The notes under the pieces: model-generated
Database searches by the model: none
What the model saw: the letters and a program-made list of their open reading frames with translations, nothing else
What the model was told of the DNA's origin: nothing
Shown here: one piece after another, positions 12,414 through 26,013 of the stretch
Numbering within the stretch: the first letter of the stretch is position 1
Layout of the letters: each line of letters opens with the position of its first letter
Assembly (NCBI GenBank): GCA_958510825.1
Contig: OY294051.1
Location: 248,001-312,000 of the forward strand
Source: Brachypterus glaber
Lineage: Eukaryota; Arthropoda; Insecta; Coleoptera; Kateretidae
Direction: 5' to 3'
DNA length: 64,000 bases
Program-made: the position numbers and the translations under genes

Positions 12414-12868
12414 TAAAGATTATCTTTTTACTTTTCTACGTATTTTTTTGGCCTAAAATTAGATCGAAATTTATTTACGAAAGCCGCATACTTATCAAAT
12501 AATTTCGAGTTTTGACTATGAACCATATTTCGTATTATAAAATAACGTTAGTTTTATGTAGTTTTAATGTTAGGTTCCTGACGTTAGAAATATGTTGTAA
12601 AAATGTAGTGATTCTAACATATTGCAATATTGTTGTAACTATGATCTATATTTGTTAAACACCGGACATTAGACTACTAACGTAAAAAATCAAAAATCTA
12701 ACGTTGTAAAAATGTCATTTTAAACAAATATTTCTACTAGGGTATAAATAAAACAACTACGTTTCATCCTTTACTATGGCAAAATATTTACATCCTCAAA
12801 ACTCGAAAATAAAAGTTGTTCAAACTTTCCAAACGCAAAAGCTTAAAAATTAACATAAACTTAACAAA

Positions 12869-15800
12869 TTATTGCACAAACATTTTGGTCACAAAAGCGA
12901 TTAAAAGTACAAGACCCGAAAACGTGATTTTTCGCGAGGAATTGCAGCCGTCAATGTTGCACCGCGAACAGTGGGTCGTTTTTATATTATTTGTATCCTT
13001 TTCCCGGACTTTATGACAAATGTCCAGAAAATTTTGTTCTGCAAGTTGGCAGCCCCGAATTATATGCTTCAGCTCGCCAACTGAAAAGAAAAATCGGAAA
13101 AATTAATAATCTTTGTGTGGAAATCTTTGTTTATAGGACAGACATTTCAAAAGAATTTTTAAATTGATGTAAAATTCAACCTTCAACCGATTCAACTTAT
13201 TTTTAGTAATACATGATTTTATAATGTCAGTCTGCAGACATGACATATCTGCAGATATTGTCCCTGTATCTGTAAACATGACAGGTATCCATTGCAAAGA
13301 CACCTAAGTAGTATTTTTCATTTTCTATAAAAGCATTTATAATATTTTTTGAAATTGGATTATTAGTTTCCGAGATATAGTAATTCATATTATTAATTTA
13401 AGAATAATATTTCTTACCTTTTGTGACCAACTTCATACAACTTAAGTCCAGATTTCTGCTCATATGAAGGTGATCCACCTGGAAAATGGACCAGTAATCT
13501 TGCCGTATTGAAGCCGCGAAATTTTTCGTTTCGTCCAGAGTTTCCATATTGCAGTTGACCAGAGAAACTTTGCTGGTGTCAGGTTTGATGCAGGCTGGAT
13601 TGTTGTCTGATGAACAACTGTAGCATTTTACGCTTAAAGCTGAAAAATAAAACAACAAAAAATGCATAAAAAACTTTTAAAAAACATTTTTTTTTCAGTG
13701 AAAATAAAGAAGTGTTATATTTTCAGCTATAAAATTATTTTTAGGCTAACAGGAGACATGCATTATAAATGTGAACTTAAATTACTCAATATATATATAT
13801 ATATTCCATTTTTAAATTAATGTATCTTTGTTATATTTTGCACTATCAATATAAACTTTATTTTATTCAAAAGAGAATTTAATTCTCTACAAAATTATGT
13901 AAAATTATATAAAATATATTTGGGGAGAGATGGTAAAAAATAGGGGAGAGACAGTGTTATGTACATTAAAATTTAAAATGTTAAAATATCTATTCCATTT
14001 TTAAATTAATATATCTTTTTTAACTTTACCTGTATCAATATAAACTACAGGTATTCCGAAAAATAAATTTATTCTCTACAAAATAACGTAAAACTTTTTA
14101 AGAAATATTCGGGGAGAGACGTTCAAAATAGAGGAGAGACAGGTAATGTTTCTTAAGTTAATAAAATTCTTAAAAATGTTGCATTTTAAATTGAGTTTGC
14201 CCTATAACTGGTTTGGATATTGATACATCTTGATATACACCGATTTTTATGGATGGGCCCGCGCGCTCTCAATTTAACGACTAAAGTAAATAATCGACCT
14301 ATAGTTAATAAGCTCCTGAAAAAATGGGCTATTTTAGTTTTTTTGCTAACCCCGAAACGGTTTATCGAACGTGGAAAAGGAAAAAGCAATTACGAAGAGC
14401 ACACAGTGTGTCAAGCGAAGCTCGATATTTTCACGGCTTATTTATTTTTCTCTTTTGTTTTACATAATAGAAATACTTTTTGTGGTCATAAGAAAAGGTG
14501 CCTGTTTGTCGAAAAATCAATCATAAATTTTGCAATAAAAAAGTCCAAACCCAGCGTCCTAGAATCACCCCATTTAGTAAATAATATTGACATATGCCCA
14601 ATTTTTATTAAAATCTATTATGCTATTATTTTTAGTTTTTTTTTTAGATTTTTGGCGCACTAAAAAAACCGCAATAGAACAGTATTTTATTTTTTTTTAA
14701 AGTTCTGTAAATTTTCATTTGATACGTTTAATTACAGTAAAATTTACCAAACAGTCCCTGTACATTTTATTGTTAGCCATTTAGAGCCTCTTTAACAATG
14801 TGGGTATTATTCTGACGAACGTACGCATACAAATATGTCATTTAGACCTACTGGCTTTGTCTAGGCCTACTAGGAAACATGGAAACAAGCATAAAAATAG
14901 GCGTATTTCACAAAGCCCAGCTAACTTTGACGCTTTTATGAGTCCAGATCAATATTTATTATCTGTAAAGCTTTGGACTTGTTTTTACAAAAAAGCATAC
15001 AATATGATTAGTTTGGGAAACAAAAGCGTAGTTTTGGATGAAGTTTAAATCATTTGTGATTATTTTAGTTTTCTAGCTTTAATGAACGTGATACTGCCTG
15101 TCCCGCCTCTACTAGTCACCGTCTCTCCCCAAACATTTAAAAAAATAACTTTTCTTTCGCCGTAAGCGGCTCGTTTTCTAAACTTGCATTCGTGCGCTAA
15201 AAACGGGTGTTATGAAACTAGTACTTTAATATACTATTAACTAACACTATTTTATAGAGAATTATATGATTGAGAATTTGTATCGATAGTGTTAAAATAC
15301 AAAGATACGGTAATTTGTAAAAAGGAATAAATTTTTTAACCTTTAAGTCCAAACCTTTTTTAGCCTGTCTCTCTCCTATTTTTGTGCGTCTCTCCCCAAA
15401 TATTATTTTTATAACTTCAGACTATTTTGTAGAGAATAAAATACTCTTTCTATTGAGATGAAGCATGTATTTGTAGAATTAATAATAACAAAGATATATT
15501 AATTCGAAAATTGGATAAATATTCACTAGGCTTCTGCCTTTTCGCCTTAATAATTTTTTTTATTTACACATAAATTAAAAAACACAGTTCCCTTATGATT
15601 TTAAAACAGTTATTTAAGAAACATTTCTATTAGTTGACAGTTTTTTTTAAATGTATGTCCTCTATTTTTTTACATGTAATTGCTCTGAGGATATTACCAT
15701 TAAAGTTTCACTTTTATGCTTAGTTGGGAAAATAACTATTACTTAAACTAGATCGATACGTACACTTATAAAATTACTTTTTTTACTAGTTCATAAATAT

Positions 15801-18473
15801 TATAGGTCATGTACATATAAGGTCAAAGGATATCATACTACGGAGTTATTTTCGCGGAAGTCTAAGTGGATAAATCACTTTCCCTTAAAAAAAATCGCAA
15901 CTGCGACCAATATATTCCCTATAAAGTTTTATTAATTCTAAATTGTTTTACTCAGTTTTTCATTAAAATTTTTGAATTCTTTGGTGCTAAAATTGAATAA
16001 CCGAAATGTGAATTATAATAATAAAATTTGAATAATTACACTGGCCCACAAAAAAAAGTTCAGCTACTATTAACCAAACAATATTTTTCTTTTTCTTGTA
16101 TTATTTTACGCTAAAAACGAAATTGAAAATGCCTGCTGTAAAATGACCACGCTCCATTCTTATGGAAAAGTGGTTTGGATCAGATTTGGCTAAAATTTAG
16201 ACTTTCTAATCAAAACTTTGACATTTTATTATTTTTTTAATTTTTTGTGGACCTGTATTATTGATTTTAAAATATTTAAATTTTCTTCGTACTTTCATAG
16301 ACAAATATTTTTTGGTGTAAACTTGTTATTTATATTACCTACATCCTAAATATTTTCTGACAACATTTTCAAATATTTTAATTAATTTTCTATTTATATT
16401 TTAATTGAAATTTATTTTTAAATCTAGATGCTATTAAAATTTAACCTAAATAAATTAAAATTTAATGTCTCAAAATGTACCCTAATTTATTTTATTTATT
16501 TATTAACGGGGCATCCCAAATACACAAGAAGTAACATAAATAAATTGTTGAAAATAATGACATATATGTAAAACAATAAATTGTTTAAATGCATACAGGT
16601 ATATTAGTAAGTTATGAACTTAACTTACATGTTAAAAGTACGTACAGTGGTGTCCCACTGTATCATTTTTTGCATAAAAAATGGTCACACCACCGAAACT
16701 TTTTATAATAAACATGGTACAGTGGAGTACAATGTCGGTACCTCCTTTTAATTAATTGCTGTTAATTAACATGTAAGTTTATAATTTAGAAATATTCCTA
16801 TCTTTTTTCTTGTGTATATTTTAATGTTTTTCTTTGGGGTTGTACTTAAAATACGTAACGCACTAGGAAGGGAGGTTAGTGCTTATGCTAGGGGAGAAAA
16901 GGTCTTATGTGTTACATGCCGCACTTCATTATTTATAAAGAAAAAAAACTGTTTGGTCACAAAAAAAATAGGGGGCGGGCTGCTAGCTTTACGTATTTAT
17001 AAGGGGATTCGTCTCAGCGTCAAGAAGAGTTATTTGGGGGTAAGGGGTATTGAAATTTGCAAGATTTGGCGTTGCGTATTTAAAGTATGACCCCGTATTG
17101 TGATTTACGAAGCAGTATTAACCAAAATAATTTAAAAAAATTTAACAAGACTCATAAATTCGGGGAACTGCCAAGAACAAGATAATAATCATTTCCTACA
17201 CAATTAAGAATTAAAAAGAATGGTATTTGCGCCCACTTTCATTTATATTTAACATTTCGCCCTTTCTGTTTTTCTTGAAACAAAAATTTAAAATATATCT
17301 TTTTTAACTATCGAAAATATTGTACACTGAAAAAAAAAAAGATCTGATTGGGGCAATTAGAATCTGATTATCAGACCAATACGGAACAACTATTTTTCTG
17401 GTTACTGTCACCAGAAATATGGTTGTGCTTACCAGATTCTTAAAATTTAAGTTTTTGGTAACTATAACAAGGTGTGTTGTTGCCCTTACAAATTTCTATT
17501 TCAAATGGTTAATATGTCTAGAAACTTGGTTGTACTAACTAATTATCTACACAGAAAAAAAGGATTCCTTGAAACAAGGACACGTGTTTTTTGATATGTT
17601 CAAAGTCATATTCTCTTGTTTTAAAGCAAGCATATCTTTGAGCCAAAGTCAATGTCCTTGAATGAAGAGCGCGGATCTTCGTTAAAAAATCCGTGCTGTT
17701 TATTTAAGGACATTGACGTTCAAAAAAATTCCTGTGTGTTTCAACTACATAATTTTGTATTAAGGGGTAGTAGTCGGCAAGGGTTATTTTTAGTAAACTG
17801 GGTGAGAAAAAAATTATTTTTAGAGAACACGTAAAAAAAACTTGTTAAAATGACTAATTTTAATTAACTATTTATTATTTTACTCGGGCGTGAAGAGTAA
17901 TTTTATACAACCTATTTATTTTTTTGTTTATCTGTTCATTTCCGGCATTAAATAATTTTTGCATTAAATGCGTTTAAAAATATTTCTGCCAACAAAAGAA
18001 TACTTTTTCCTATAGTTTATATAAAAAAAATAAAAATATGATTTTTTGAAAAAAAAAATAAAAAAAATAGATTTTATTCTTAAGATCTGTACGGAATTGT
18101 GAGCACCTTTACTCTAGAACGCTTTGAGACTTTATCTTAAGATTTCAAATTTAAATTTTATATTTCTTACCCAAAGTTCTCTGCGGTGATTGTTTTTGGA
18201 AAAAATCGGGTTAGGGTCAAATAGGTGAAAACTATTACTTTTTGCGATAGCTCACCTAATATCGGTCACATGACAAAACATAGTTGTTGCAAAAAGGCTT
18301 GATTTTTTAAATATTTAATTTTTTCTTGAAAAAAAAAAAAAATAGGATGAAAATTTTTTTTTACTTTTTTTAAATTTTTTAAAATAATTTTTTGATTTTT
18401 TTTTTTAATTTATCTTACCGGTGTTAACACAAAACAAAAACACCACAACACTGATCTGAAAATAGAGAAACAT
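12869..18473 (-). CDS. Ly6/uPAR three-finger protein, secreted and probably GPI-anchored
   Basis: Three coding exons on the - strand: 18419-18473, 13418-13639 and 12869-13080. Junction phases fit exactly, giving 162 aa. Exon 1 encodes a hydrophobic signal peptide (MFLYFQISVVVFLFCVNT). The mature part opens KCYSCSSDNN and has ten cysteines, including RGC, DIC and the closing HCSRCNIDGCNSS. This is the spacing of an insect Ly6 domain with its CN signature. A hydrophobic tail (FSGLVLLIAFVTKMFVQ) follows the last cysteine directly, as expected for a GPI-attachment signal. Insect relatives (quiver/sleepless, boudin, crooked and others) are small membrane-tethered proteins acting on ion channels, septate junctions or trafficking. 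I cannot assign a specific orthologue. The 4.8-kb intron separates the signal exon from the domain. Confidence 0.85.
13790..15500. repeat. 1.7-kb element with repeated inverted terminal blocks
   Basis: Two direct blocks on the left (about 13800-13960 and 13985-14150) and two or three on the right in inverse orientation (about 15097-15140, 15235-15300, 15360-15500). Shared parts include GGGGAGAGAC with its inverse GTCTCTCCCC, a (T)ATTCTCTACAAAAT block and TTTTTAAATTAATRTATCTT. The interior carries open frames of 147 codons (14220-14663) and 82 codons (14800-15048), both on + and neither recognisable. It lies in the Ly6 intron. It could be a nonautonomous transposon or a broken satellite-like array. 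Confidence 0.6.
16039..16256. mobile_element. Possible mariner/Tc1-like MITE
   Basis: The left end CACTGGCCCACAAAAAAAAG pairs imperfectly with the right end TTTTTTGTGGACCTGTA. It is about 220 bp, non-coding, inside the Ly6 intron. Termini that begin CA(C/G)TGG and lie next to TA suggest Tc1/mariner, but the inverted repeats are short. Confidence 0.4.
16488..16625 (-). repeat. Possible LINE 3' tail fragment
   Basis: TTTATTTATTTATTAACGGGGCATCCC resembles the tail at 63058 (TTATTTATTGACGGGAAAAC), where a LINE open frame lies upstream on the - strand. Here no coding remnant is preserved. Confidence 0.35.
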
Positions 18474-20436
18474 CTTGGAATCAATATTTTTAAATTAAAT
18501 TTACAGGATTGTGAGCCTACGCGGTTCTACTCGGACGTCTTCAAAACAAATGAGTGGAGATTTAATGTAAACAGAGTGCGCGTATAGAGAACAGCATTTT
18601 CGCAGCGGTTTGGGGGTGACCGAAAGTGACATATAGGGGGCCCTAAATAATTTGGTAACTATTTACAATTTTTTTATATTAGTTTTATCTTTTTCTTTTA
18701 ATTTGTCTAATTTTTGTAATTTTATTAACCCTAAAATCTTCCAATAGGATTTTTTTTTAGAAAAATACGACAAAATAAAATAAATTAAGGCACAAAAACC
18801 GTTCTTTAGGGACCCCCTTATTATCCCTGATCTGAATCAGGGACCTTGATTTCCATATAAGTAAGCTTGACACAAAACAAATCTCCCATAAAACTACATA
18901 AGAGTCAATAATTAAGATTAAGATTAAGATTTTATGCAGTATATCGACATTTTAGTTCAAAACTGTTAAATCTTAAAAGTCAATTTAATAACGCATCCAG
19001 TCACCAGAGCCTTAAGTGTATCAATTAGATTAGAGATAAACCAGTTTAGAAGTGAGGTATAGATTAAAGAAATGTTAAAAAGTTATAGATTTTTACAAGA
19101 ATTTTAATTTTCTTATTATAACGAATAAAAGAGAATGTTTTGCTCTCTGACTGAAAAGAATATGAACATGATAACTCGAGAACTCCAAGAAATAAAAACC
19201 GCTAAGGAATTCAAGTGTAGAAATTAGAGTAAATCTTTTATCCTTGCCAAACATGGGACTTTTTTTTAGGTAATTTTCAATATTTTTTAATGTAACCATA
19301 AAGGAAATTATAATCTCAAGCTCAAAATGCGCTTTTGTGCCAATGTCAAATTTTTATCGATTAAAAAATGAGGTTTAAACATAAAATAGATTTTTTTCTG
19401 GATTTATTTTTGCACGTATTTGTTCATAAAACATATATGATGAGATCAAAAAGATATTTTGTACCGGAATCCTCCAAATCTATCCCGAATATTCCCACTT
19501 TCGATCTCCCCCAGTAGTTACGACTATCTTTGCAAAATGGGGAAGATTTAATGGGGGAGGAGGCGACACGTTGGCGCCAAATTGTATGTCAACAGAAGGG
19601 GTGAAAAGTCGGTGTGATGAAACCGAAGCTGTACAGCTGTATTTCGTACACATTATAGCCTGACAAAAACGGCTGCCAACAAAAGAATATTTTTAGTTTA
19701 GTTCAAAACAAAATCTTTAGAAGAAGAAAAATTTTTTCAGTTACCATTTAATTTTTAATTTTTTAAAAATAAGTACATATTTTTAATAGTTACCTACACT
19801 CGGTTAGTAATATTACTTATAAGTAATTAACGCTTAATGTTTTATCCAACACCTGTTTATTTTGCTACAAACGAGACTGAAAATTTATATTTTTTAATAT
19901 TTTTTCCAAGGATTTTACAGCTCAATCAACCAGCTTAATCAATCAAATCCTTTTTCAGATCCGAATGGATATAATTAGATTCAATCAGATCTTTTTTCAG
20001 AGCTTTAATCAAGTCAGATATGTACAGTGAGGTCCAAAAGTCCCACCCCCTCTTAACTTTTGAAGGAGTTGAGATATCGACTTCAAATTAGGAGCACGTA
20101 AATAAGAAAAACTATTTTTTGTATTTATTTGATATTTTTAGATCTTAAAATGTGAACAGAGGGCACGGGGGGCATCTTTTTAATGGAAAGGGGGTCGATA
20201 TATCATTTTAAATCAAATAAGATTCTTTATTTGACTGTGTCGTTATTATTTTTTTAAACATTTCTGTTTGTTATCAAATTTTCTGCTAAAAAAAAGTAGT
20301 TAGTAAATTTTTATCACTTAAAATTAGTTTAAAAGTATAATTTACGTTTTTGCATCATGAAATGAATCGTTTTTTTAAAATTCAGTCTTGTATAAGGTGG
20401 CAGTATACAGAAGTAGATAAAATTTATCTACTTAGG

Positions 20437-20550
20437 GAACGTTCAAGTATTACGTAACGCAAATTTTACCAAAATTCATACACTTCATACCCCGTTTCTC
20501 GCGTTAATAAAGGTTATAGAGATACCCCCCAAATAGGGGGATAGTCCCAT
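20437..20550. mobile_element. Family A MITE, truncated half
   Basis: GGGAACGTTCAAGTATTACG, then AAATTCATACACTTCATACC and TCGCGTTAATAAAGG, as in the full elements at 49651 and 56605. The right arm is missing apart from a C-run and GATAGTCCC. Confidence 0.65.
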
Positions 20551-20589
20551 AAGAGGTCTCTACTTTTTTTTTCTTTTGAGTTGGCAACA

Positions 20590-20985
20590 GACAAAATCCT
20601 ATCCTTTGACGTTTTCAGTGCAAATGTCAAAGTCGCTTTAAAGTTTAATTTTCTACAAAATTTTGTGTTTAGGTTAATTTTTACCCTGTTAAAATTGTGG
20701 CTTGGTTACTTGCAGTGAAAAAGAGAAGACATGACTATAAAATATATCAAAATAATATTTGTTCTTAGTATTTTAAACATGGCGAAAACTGTAATGCCAA
20801 CCAGAAACAAAAATCCCTAAATCAGTCATCAATTTAAATGTAAGTTTTTTAAAATTTTAGCAAAATAGAAAAAATTGTATAAAGCACTCGTTTCATAACA
20901 CCTTTTTAGCGCACGAGTACAAGTTTAGAAAACGAGCCATAACGTATGTTATGAAACTAGTACTTTAATATACTATTATGTCCGT
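20590..20985 (+). repeat. Dispersed repeat, inverted copy at 38345-38690
   Basis: Shared blocks include CAAGTAACCAAGCCACAATT (in inverse here), ATGACTGATTTAGGGATTTT (in inverse here), the CACTCGTTTCATAACACC end and TTTTCTACAAAATTTTG. A short piece of the same end also occurs at about 15180-15240. Non-coding; class unknown. Confidence 0.6.
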
Positions 20986-22132
20986 CAAAAATTTATATAA
21001 CGATAGAAAAAAAAAGCCTTTTATGGATATAATTTATTATTTTAAGTTAGTTGCATTGTATGTATCCCATATATTTTAAATATCAGCCTATATGATATCA
21101 AAAGGTTAATTTTTTTACTTATGTAACGGTAAAATCAAATCTTGTGAGATATACACTCATTAAATACGAATAAAGTTCAATTGTTTCATTCTCAGTAGCC
21201 TTGCAGTAGAAAAGTTTCCATTTACTTTCCCTCATTCATTCAAAAAGTCCAAACTCGTGAAAAATTAAAACATAAATTAGGAAGAAATAATAAAAAAATA
21301 ATTATAGTTTTTACTCTTATCCTGACCCTATTTTTATTAAAAACAATCCCAACCCTTTTCCCAGACAGAGAGAAAAAATAAAACTTTCTAAAACAATGTC
21401 CTTCTGTTAAAAAATACTAGTCAAAATTTTATATAGTTATAAACTGTGAAAAGGTTTGGAAAAAGGAAAAAGTTTTCTGGAGATTTTATTTTTTTCTGGA
21501 TTTCAAGGGGGTAGTTACCCCAGTACCCCATTGCTATGCGCTTGTCGCTCAAAAAGTTGTAAAAATTGTGCTTTCTCTCCCCTCCATTAAATTTCCTTTC
21601 TTACGCCATTGAGCACAAAGGATGGGCTCACGATTGCTCATTCTTTATTTACCATTTACCATAACCCACTGTATATAAAATTTAAAATCTATTCATTAAA
21701 TTATTCGTCACTAATCCGAAAAAAAATGTCTTTATAAATAAATTAAATTTAAATAATAATTAAATAATAATTAAATTTTAATAATATATAATTATTTAAC
21801 ATTTAATGACATTCTCTAGTCAAGTATATTTACTTTAAAAAGCCTACTTTCCAAATAATCTTGGTTGCAAGATTGCATATTGTTAAAAAAAAAGGTTTAA
21901 AAATGTTAAATACGCAATGTTTGATCAAATCACATAGCAATAATTTGCTATAACTAGGGTTTCACGAGAAACAGAACCTCTCGTCTCGATTGTCAAAGAT
22001 CTATTTTCGAGACAAGACCTTGTCTTGACCAGTTCTTGACTCGCAACACTCTCTACATACTGCAGGGTTGGTTGACACGCGTCGAAACAAACTCACGTTT
22101 CAAATTTTAAATTTTTAGAAACAATATATATA

Positions 22133-22342
22133 CAGTGCGATTATAAAGTGCCGAACAGTTTGAAAAGAAAATACTCTTCGTTTGAAGCCACGCCTCTGTT
22201 AGAGTTGTGCGCGACAAGCCCATGTGATTGCTATGTACAACAGCTCGGTGGCCAGTTAAACGAACACAGCTTTCTTGCATTTTACTCATCGCTAATGCCA
22301 GTTTTGCATTAAAAAGTGTTCGGCACTTTATAATCGCAAGGT
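22133..22342. mobile_element. MITE with 24-bp terminal inverted repeats
   Basis: The left end CAGTGCGATTATAAAGTGCC, continuing GAACAGTTT, is repeated in inverse at the right (AAAGTGTTCGGCACTTTATA, then ATCGC). TA-rich sequence lies outside both ends, which fits a Tc1/mariner-type TA target site. A 60-codon frame inside on the - strand (22107-22289) is not convincing. Confidence 0.75.
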
Positions 22343-24189
22343 ATATATTTTCTAATGTATATATTCTATATATATATGGACATACTTTATGGACGTCCCC
22401 TTATTAATATTTTTTTCTTCTTCTTCGAAAAATATTTTATTAATTTTTCTTTTTCGAATTTATTTGTTATATGGGAAAGTATTCTTTTGTTGACAGTAAT
22501 ATTTCCCTTTCAGATCCAGTTCACTAAAGGTTAAACGACATTGCCGCTTGACCGACGATATTTTTTTTCCATGGTAAAAAATGACCATTCCCATGGTAGG
22601 TATTTAGAATGTACTAGTTTAAATCATTCCATTCAGATCAATTTTGGCAAGGAGACAAAACGGGATATTTTACTTTATATTTTTAATATACAATAAACTC
22701 AAGATTTGAAATGGATGATATTAACAAAAAAAAAATCAGGAAATCTCTACAGTCTACATCCATTGTCATTCGTAAGCAGTATTCCATTCTAGAAGTTTAA
22801 AAAGTTTTGTTAGTGGTAGGAAATAACATGTGACGCCACCTAAAGCATAACGCTGTAAAGTGCACTGAAATTGAAAAATTACACAAGCCTATAAAATCTA
22901 TAAAAAGTCACATAATAACGTTAGAAATGTACGTATGCAAATGTACGTACATATTTTATTGGTCATATGAAGTACTTAGGTCATATGTCATAAAATGTAC
23001 ATCTTTAAGACGTACTGTGCTGTTTGGGTAGCAACGCAATAAAAATTATTGTTGTAAAAATATGGAAAATATTTAATATACTTAAAACACAGTCTGAATC
23101 TCATTAATAGCTTACTAGCTATTAAAAAGAGTTATTTGTTTTTTTACGTGACGAGAAATTAATGAGATAAACGCTCACATGTATTTCAAAAAATTTTATA
23201 ATACTTACCTACCTACCATTATTGCACTGTAAAAAATACGCATGTACATTTAAACTTACATGATTTGGCAAGAAATGTAAATTTACTGTAACCGATCCTT
23301 GTGATTTTACAGGTCTAATGTAAAATCACAGAACTATTTTAATTACAGCATTAAAGTTATTTTTGAAAAAATGCAAAACCGTGTTTTTTTTTGTACAAAA
23401 TTAAATGTAGCTACTAAAATTTTAATGCTTAAACACTGAATAATCATTTTAATTAATCTAGATTTTGTTGTTTATAGATTATCAAGGCGTAGGTTGATCC
23501 ATATTGATTTAAGGGGATACAATTAACTTAAATGGAAAAAAACCGATGATTGAAAATACGAAAAATGGTAAAATAGAATTTATAACAAAGAGAGATTTTA
23601 CCTCGCGTTATTAAAAACTACCGAAACATCTTGAATCATCCAATTTAAATGCCATAAAAGAAAATTTGAAAAAGTGGGTGTTAAATAAGGTATCAAAAAA
23701 CTTTTGAACGCAATATCCAATTTAAAAAATTCTTTTACCAAACGATTTAGGGCCTTTGTAGTTAGCGTCACGTGAAATATGGTTAATATTAGGATAGAGT
23801 AAGGCGGAAAAAAATAATATTTTTGACAATAACTCCCTTTTTTCTTGGTGCTAGGATTAAATATCTTGCACAGTTAAAAAGCATTTTAAATGTCCTTTAA
23901 AACATTTTCAATCATTTTTGTTATAGGACTATTAGTGTCCGAGATATAACCATTTAAAAATATTGACACCCGTTTAGAAAGGTCTTGCTTTTAAGCTTGT
24001 TTTCTCTTAAAATGTGGCCGTGAGAGGCAATTGCTTTAAAGTATTTATTTATCAATGAATGATGTTTTAATAATTAATTTATATGTAAATATTTTTTTTT
24101 ATCAAAAAGGTGTTAAAAAACAACAACTCATTGCCATATTCAATAAATAAAAATTTTATTACCTGCACTATAGTGTAAAAAAAGAGGGG

Positions 24190-24480
24190 TATTCCACGGG
24201 GGAATTTTGGTGTTCCATAAATATGGGAATTGTGGTATAATTAGGGGAATTTGTTGGGGAATTGGGGCAATTAGTTGTAGTATTATGGGAATTAGGGAAG
24301 AATTATGGGAATTATTTGGGGAATTTTGGGATTCTTTTAAGGAATTACTGGTTAGTTAAAACTATTACTAATTGGTAGTTATTGAATATTTACGTACAGC
24401 TCGCATTTCTAGTCGCAACCGTACATTATTACCGAAATTTGGAAATTATGGGAATTATTTGGAGAATTAGTCAGATTAAA
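24190..24480 (+). repeat. Degenerate G-rich tandem of GGGAATT units
   Basis: GGGGAATT, GGGAATTATT and TTAGGGAA motifs recur irregularly over 290 bp. There is marked strand asymmetry of G over C. No open frame. Simple-sequence expansion is the likely origin. Confidence 0.55.
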
Positions 24481-24804
24481 CGACATTCATTGGTGAGATT
24501 CTTAATTATTTGACACATTTCACTTCAGTGGTTAAATTCTTAGTTTATTGTTAATTATTGATAAAACCAACCTTTATATACATAAACCATTAATTATTGC
24601 TTACAACCGTAGTTTATTTATTACTTTTTCTATTTATTTTTAGCATTCTTTAGTTTTTTTTTTATCAAAAGTCAATAAACGCAATAAATTTTTTTCGATT
24701 GTTTTAAGCCAAGGTTTTCCTGATCCTGTCGCGACAGCATCCTCGACAAATAAAGAGAAGCCGTGAAGATATGTATTGCTTCGCATTTCACTGCATACTT
24801 TTGG

Positions 24805-24890
24805 GAACGTTCAAGTATTACGTAACGCAAAATTTGCCCATTTTTGACCCCCACCCCCCCATGTAACGCGGCGTAACATTTTCGATACTT
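24805..24890. mobile_element. Family A MITE fragment
   Basis: GGGAACGTTCAAGTATTACG and TAACGC match the left end of the family, followed by a C-run and TAACGCGGCGTAAC. Only one arm is recognisable. Confidence 0.5.
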
Positions 24891-25544
24891 TTTTGCAAGG
24901 AATCCTTCTCTTTAGGCCTAGATCATTGTTAAAAACGTTATCCAATAAACACAGTGTCGGACTGGACAGGTGAGATATTGAAAAAAATCTAACGCCCCCC
25001 CCCCAAAAAAAAATCCCCCCCCCCTAAGTTTTCAAAACTTGAAAATATGTTGTCCTGTTTTATCAGTTCCGAGACTGGTTTGAAGCAGCTTTCCATCCAG
25101 CCCTCGAACCATTCTCGAGTTGGGAAAACATGTAGTTAATGACCTTTTTTTTTTGCTCAACTTTTTACCATCGTGTAAAAAAAAGTTGGGAAATTTTTAA
25201 TCTTGGGTAAAAATTGGAAAAATCTCAATCTTTAGTTGGCAAATTTCTGTTTCTGTCCCCCCTCACCCAAAAAAAAAAATCTAGCGGCAACACAAATTAT
25301 ACTAGAAAGGAACGTATAAGACGTAAGCGCAGTGCGCAAAATATTCACAAGACTGTGGAAAAAACTTTACTCACGAGTAATGTAAACTATTCTTCCTATT
25401 TTGCGTTAAAAAAAAAACAGAAGATTCAATGTCCCCTTAAAAAAATTTACATAATATAAGAATCAGAAGTTGAGGTAGTGGGTATATGAAGTAAGTGGGA
25501 TAATAACGTTCAAGAAACATTTGTCACAGTTACAAATCACTTTC

Positions 25545-25656
25545 CATTTCGCGCGGTCGTGCTGTACGCGATTCTGTTTTGTTTCCAGACTATTTTCGAC
25601 AGTTCTTCGGTTGTTTATTGAGTTGTTATCTAGAGTGCCAGGCAGAAAATACGAAG
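25545..25656 (+). other. Candidate 5'UTR exon or promoter for spz3
   Basis: A 110-bp island with clearly more G, C and CpG than its surroundings (CATTTCGCGCGGTCGTGCTG) ends in a good donor, ACGAAG|GTTAGT. It lies 3.6 kb before the first spz3 coding exon, where an acceptor (TTTTTGTTTCAG, ending 29299) precedes the start codon. Assigning it to spz3 is inference; no transcript evidence is available here. Confidence 0.3.
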
Positions 25657-26013
25657 GTTAGTACCCGAATAGCCCCATAGGGCGTCGTGCCTTTACAGGG
25701 ACATAACACGACGTTAACGTTAACGCATGTTAACGCGACCTAAACTCTAAATCAACATGACACACGTCGTGTTTACGTCGGGTTAATTTTGTGTTAACGA
25801 AATGTTTGCGTCGTAACATTTCCTTCTTTTTCTAAGTCAATTATTTAAAAAACGGATTTATCTACAAAAATTAGTTGACTCATTTTTGATCAGGTAAAAT
25901 GTTAGTTATATTCAAGACTTTAGTTAAGTCAACGAAAAATGCGGGTATCTACGTATATAATAGGTCACTCGGCTTTAAAGAAAGATCTAATTTAATGTCT
26001 ATGATCAGTACTA

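Larger units (their letters stand above)
8992..12868. other. Intergenic region between BicC and the Ly6 gene
   Basis: No exon with coding character is seen. It contains one copy of the 330-bp hairpin repeat (9816-10148), a 39-bp tandem (11392-11430), an element with AACAYCTCTACT-type inverted ends (about 11740-11955), a Harbinger-like MITE (12229-12413), and a TTTCTACTAGGGT end near 12737 of the CCCTAGTAGAAA repeat family. Confidence 0.5.

Noticed and set aside
14220..14663. 147-codon + strand open frame as a gene in the Ly6 intron
   Set aside because: No recognisable domain; it lies inside a repeat-flanked element, and its second half is AT-driven Phe/Ile/Lys sequence. Kept only as part of the element.
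16812..17090. 92-codon + strand frame
   Set aside because: No start context, domain or splice partner; surrounded by AT-rich intron sequence.
20026..20240. CAGTGAGGTCCAAAAGT end as a mariner element
   Set aside because: The left terminus looks mariner-like, but I could not find a matching inverted right end.
25214..25459. 81-codon Lys-rich frame as a small basic protein
   Set aside because: The Lys and Arg content comes from A-runs; there is no conserved feature.
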